Of a stretch of DNA of 49,924 bases, positions 48,253-49,924 are shown piece by piece (within the stretch, counting starts at the first letter, position 1; the number at the start of each line of letters is the position of its first letter). Position numbers and translations under genes: made by a program. The stretch is from an uncultured Prevotellaceae bacterium (GTDB lineage Bacteria > Bacteroidota > Bacteroidia > Bacteroidales > Bacteroidaceae). The notes below the pieces were generated by a model. It had not been told where the DNA came from. It saw only the letters and a list, made by a program, of their open reading frames with translations, and did no database searches. The stretch covers positions 1-49,924 of the forward strand of contig ONGG01000027.1 in assembly GCA_900317305.1 (NCBI GenBank). The letters run 5' to 3'.

Positions 48253-48646
48253 GATTTTGAGCGTAGCGACCAAATCATCAGTCTATTCAGCATATTCCGT
48301 AGTTTTATTTATCATCCATTCATGTCTATTCATGGCCATTATAATAAATCAAAAACCGCTGACGCTAGTGAAAAAGGCATACTAACCGCTCTCGCTTAGG
48401 AAAAAGGCCGCAAGGGCCAAATTAAAAAGGTGAAAAAAGGCCACATACTATCTTGAAAGATTTTCTCAAAGATTATGTAAGATTTTGAGCGTAGCGACCA
48501 AATCATCAGCCTATTCAGCACATTCCGTAGTTTTATTTATCATCCATTCATGGCTATTCATGTCCATTATAATAAATCAAAAACCGCTGACGCTTAAGAA
48601 AAAGGCACACTAACCGCTCTCGCTTAGGAAAAAGGCCGCAAGGGCC
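48253..48646 (+). repeat. 166-bp direct repeat in two copies
   Basis: Copies at 48253-48418 and 48481-48646 are nearly identical, offset by 228 bp. Both begin GATTTTGAGCGTAGCGACC and end GGCCGCAAGGGCC. Between 47893 and 48798 there is no gene, only this repeat, the promoter triplet and the IS left end. Confidence 0.8.
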
Positions 48647-48704
48647 TAATAAAAAAGGTAAACCTAAATTCCGCAGCACTTTAGTTTCATAATCTTTATA
48701 AGTT

Positions 48705-48729
48705 CCTGAGCAACAAAAAGTTGCTCAGG
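48705..48729 (+). terminator. Hairpin near the IS left end
   Basis: CCTGAGCAAC and GTTGCTCAGG form a perfect 10-bp stem with an AAAAA loop, followed by ATTTTG. It may shield the transposase from read-through, as in many insertion sequences. Confidence 0.6.
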
Positions 48730-48798
48730 ATTTTGTCATGTCATGTTTTTCACTTATCTTAGTGCTGCATTTCAAGACGGGCAAAAATCATTAATGAC

Positions 48799-49677
48799 AT
48801 GGTAAAGGTAAGCAAAAAAACTGAGAAAATAACCGCTTTTGGTGGAATATATTTCGTTTTGGACAAATTTGACAGCATTCTCTCCTCTGTAATAGACTCC
48901 CATCAGGGACTTCGCAGTAAGCTGGTAGGCTACCAGTACAGCGAGATAATACGTGCCGTCTTCTCCGTTTTCTACTGTGGCGGCGGCTGCATGGAAGACC
49001 TCAACCTGTATCTCAAAGACGTGCTTACCGAGCGTCCGCATACGCGTGTCCCAAGTGCAGACACAGTGCTGCGCGGCATAGAGGAACTGGCAACGGAGAA
49101 CATATCATATACGGCGGAGAAGACCGGCAACGCCTATGACTTCAACACGGCGGAGAAACTGAACCAGCTGCTCATCAAGCTGCTGCTGGCCACAGGGCAG
49201 CTTACGGAGGGAGGCGAGTACGACGTTGACTTCGACCACCAGTTCCTTGAGGCAGAGAAGTACGACAGCAAGCGCACCTACAAGGGCTTTGACGGCGAGT
49301 ACACTTACCGCTGTATATTGACCAACGACTGGGACATGACAGACGAGGACATCATACGGCACTACAACAAGCGAGGATCGGCAGAACAGGTGTTCGACCG
49401 CCAGAACAACGACTTCGGATGGGCGCACCTGCCAAAGTCGTTCATGAACCAGAACACCGTTTTCCTGCTCTTCACCGCCATGGCTGCCAACTTCTACCGG
49501 TACATCGTGGCAATGCCGCTCATGGCAGTCCTCTTTGGTATCAAGGCCACAGACAGGGTCAAGAGCGTCCTGTTCAGGCTCATCGCCGTTCCTGCCAAGT
49601 GGGTCAGAACGGCAAGACAATACAAACTCAACATCTACTCCGACAAACCATACGACCTTATTTGGGAACACGGGTAA
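48799..49677 (+). pseudogene. IS1380-family transposase with in-frame internal deletion
   Basis: 292 residues, against about 430 in full-length relatives. The N-terminal part (GLRSKLVGYQYSEIIRAVFS and VLTERPHTRVPSADTVLRG) and the C-terminal part (IIRHYNKRGSAEQVFDRQNNDFGWAHLP, with the catalytic Glu) match the IS1380 DDE family. The segment between TYKGFDG and EYTYRCILTNDW lacks roughly 140 residues including the central part of the catalytic domain. It should be inactive. Confidence 0.8.
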
Positions 49678-49924
49678 TCCAACATCCTTCGTTGATGATT
49701 CGGTCTATGCCTCTCGACCTTACGGGGTAAGGGGAATCTGGCTCATGGCTGGTCGGATTACACGCTTGTATCGCGAAAACAAACAGACATATCTCTAACA
49801 ACGGCAAAATTAGACCATTGAAAAATTTCCGAGTTTTTCACTAATTTGTACCCATAAATCATAAAGTACGTTAAATCAGTGTATTCTGATTTTGCCATTT
49901 AATTTATTTTAGGTACATTTGTAC

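Larger units (their letters stand above)
48663..49913 (+). mobile_element. Defective IS1380-family insertion sequence
   Basis: The transposase gene (48799-49677) lies between sequences that start CCTAAATTCCGCAGCACTTT on the left and end TTTTAGG on the right. Shared CCTAAA ends are short, so the exact borders are uncertain, and no target duplication could be confirmed. It is probably inactive because its transposase is internally deleted. Confidence 0.55.

Overview
The window looks like chromosomal DNA of a Prevotella-type member of the Bacteroidota. Many gene starts follow a TAnnTTTG -7 box, purine-rich Shine-Dalgarno sites are mostly absent, and several proteins belong to Bacteroidales families (DUF4421, HGSNAT/DUF5009-like acyltransferase, TorF-like porin, TlpA with DUF4369-like domain). 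C-terminal tails of the form GxNIVNGxKVxVK, common in Prevotella secreted proteins, also occur. No tRNA, rRNA or CRISPR array was found.

Layout. 0.1-2.1 kb: remnant of a secreted protein tail, an SH3 protein, and a small envelope group with a YiiX-like hydrolase and a broken M23 peptidase. 2.4-5 kb: a TlpA-like thioredoxin and an AbiEi/AbiEii toxin-antitoxin pair. 5.2-9.4 kb: an ECF sigma / membrane regulator / two exported proteins operon. 9.4-11.6 kb: a gene-poor, repeat-rich stretch with a truncated gene. 11.7-16.6 kb: UDP-galactopyranose mutase, an HD hydrolase, a DUF4421 protein and a membrane acyltransferase. 16.6-22.2 kb: an acetyltransferase, a one-module NRPS with the order C-A-T-R (terminal reductase) and a HAD phosphatase.

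22.5-24.3 kb: a small unknown gene, then a structured 128-nt segment bounded by a perfect 10-bp inverted repeat, then a stand-alone reverse transcriptase with a YSDD active site. This is the best candidate for an unusual system, since the layout recalls RT systems with a cognate upstream RNA (retrons, DRT2/DRT9-like defence RTs). Canonical retron and DGR hallmarks are missing.

24.3-33.2 kb: M50-like peptidase, Tat-type flavodoxin-like protein, GNAT, zinc-ribbon protein, cyclophilin and the anaerobic ribonucleotide reductase nrdDG. 33.2-38.7 kb: TorF-like porin, GH3 glycosidase with PA14 insert, GNAT, alpha/beta hydrolase. 38.7-44.5 kb: cyclophilin-like lipoprotein, AraC regulator, MATE remnant, nitroreductase, HD (p)ppGpp hydrolase-like protein, LytTR regulator with a membrane partner, and a YkuD_2 L,D-transpeptidase. 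44.7-49.9 kb: guanine deaminase, patatin-like phospholipase with three tandem promoter copies, a 166-bp direct repeat and an internally deleted IS1380-family element.

A second theme is a set of linked intergenic repeats: 7-bp CTCAAAC arrays, 9-bp CTCCTGAAC arrays arranged as inverted arms around a roughly 54-bp core, and an AGCGAATGCGAAAC motif. They recur between genes and often begin at a stop codon. Family assignments rest on motif recognition only; no database search was possible.
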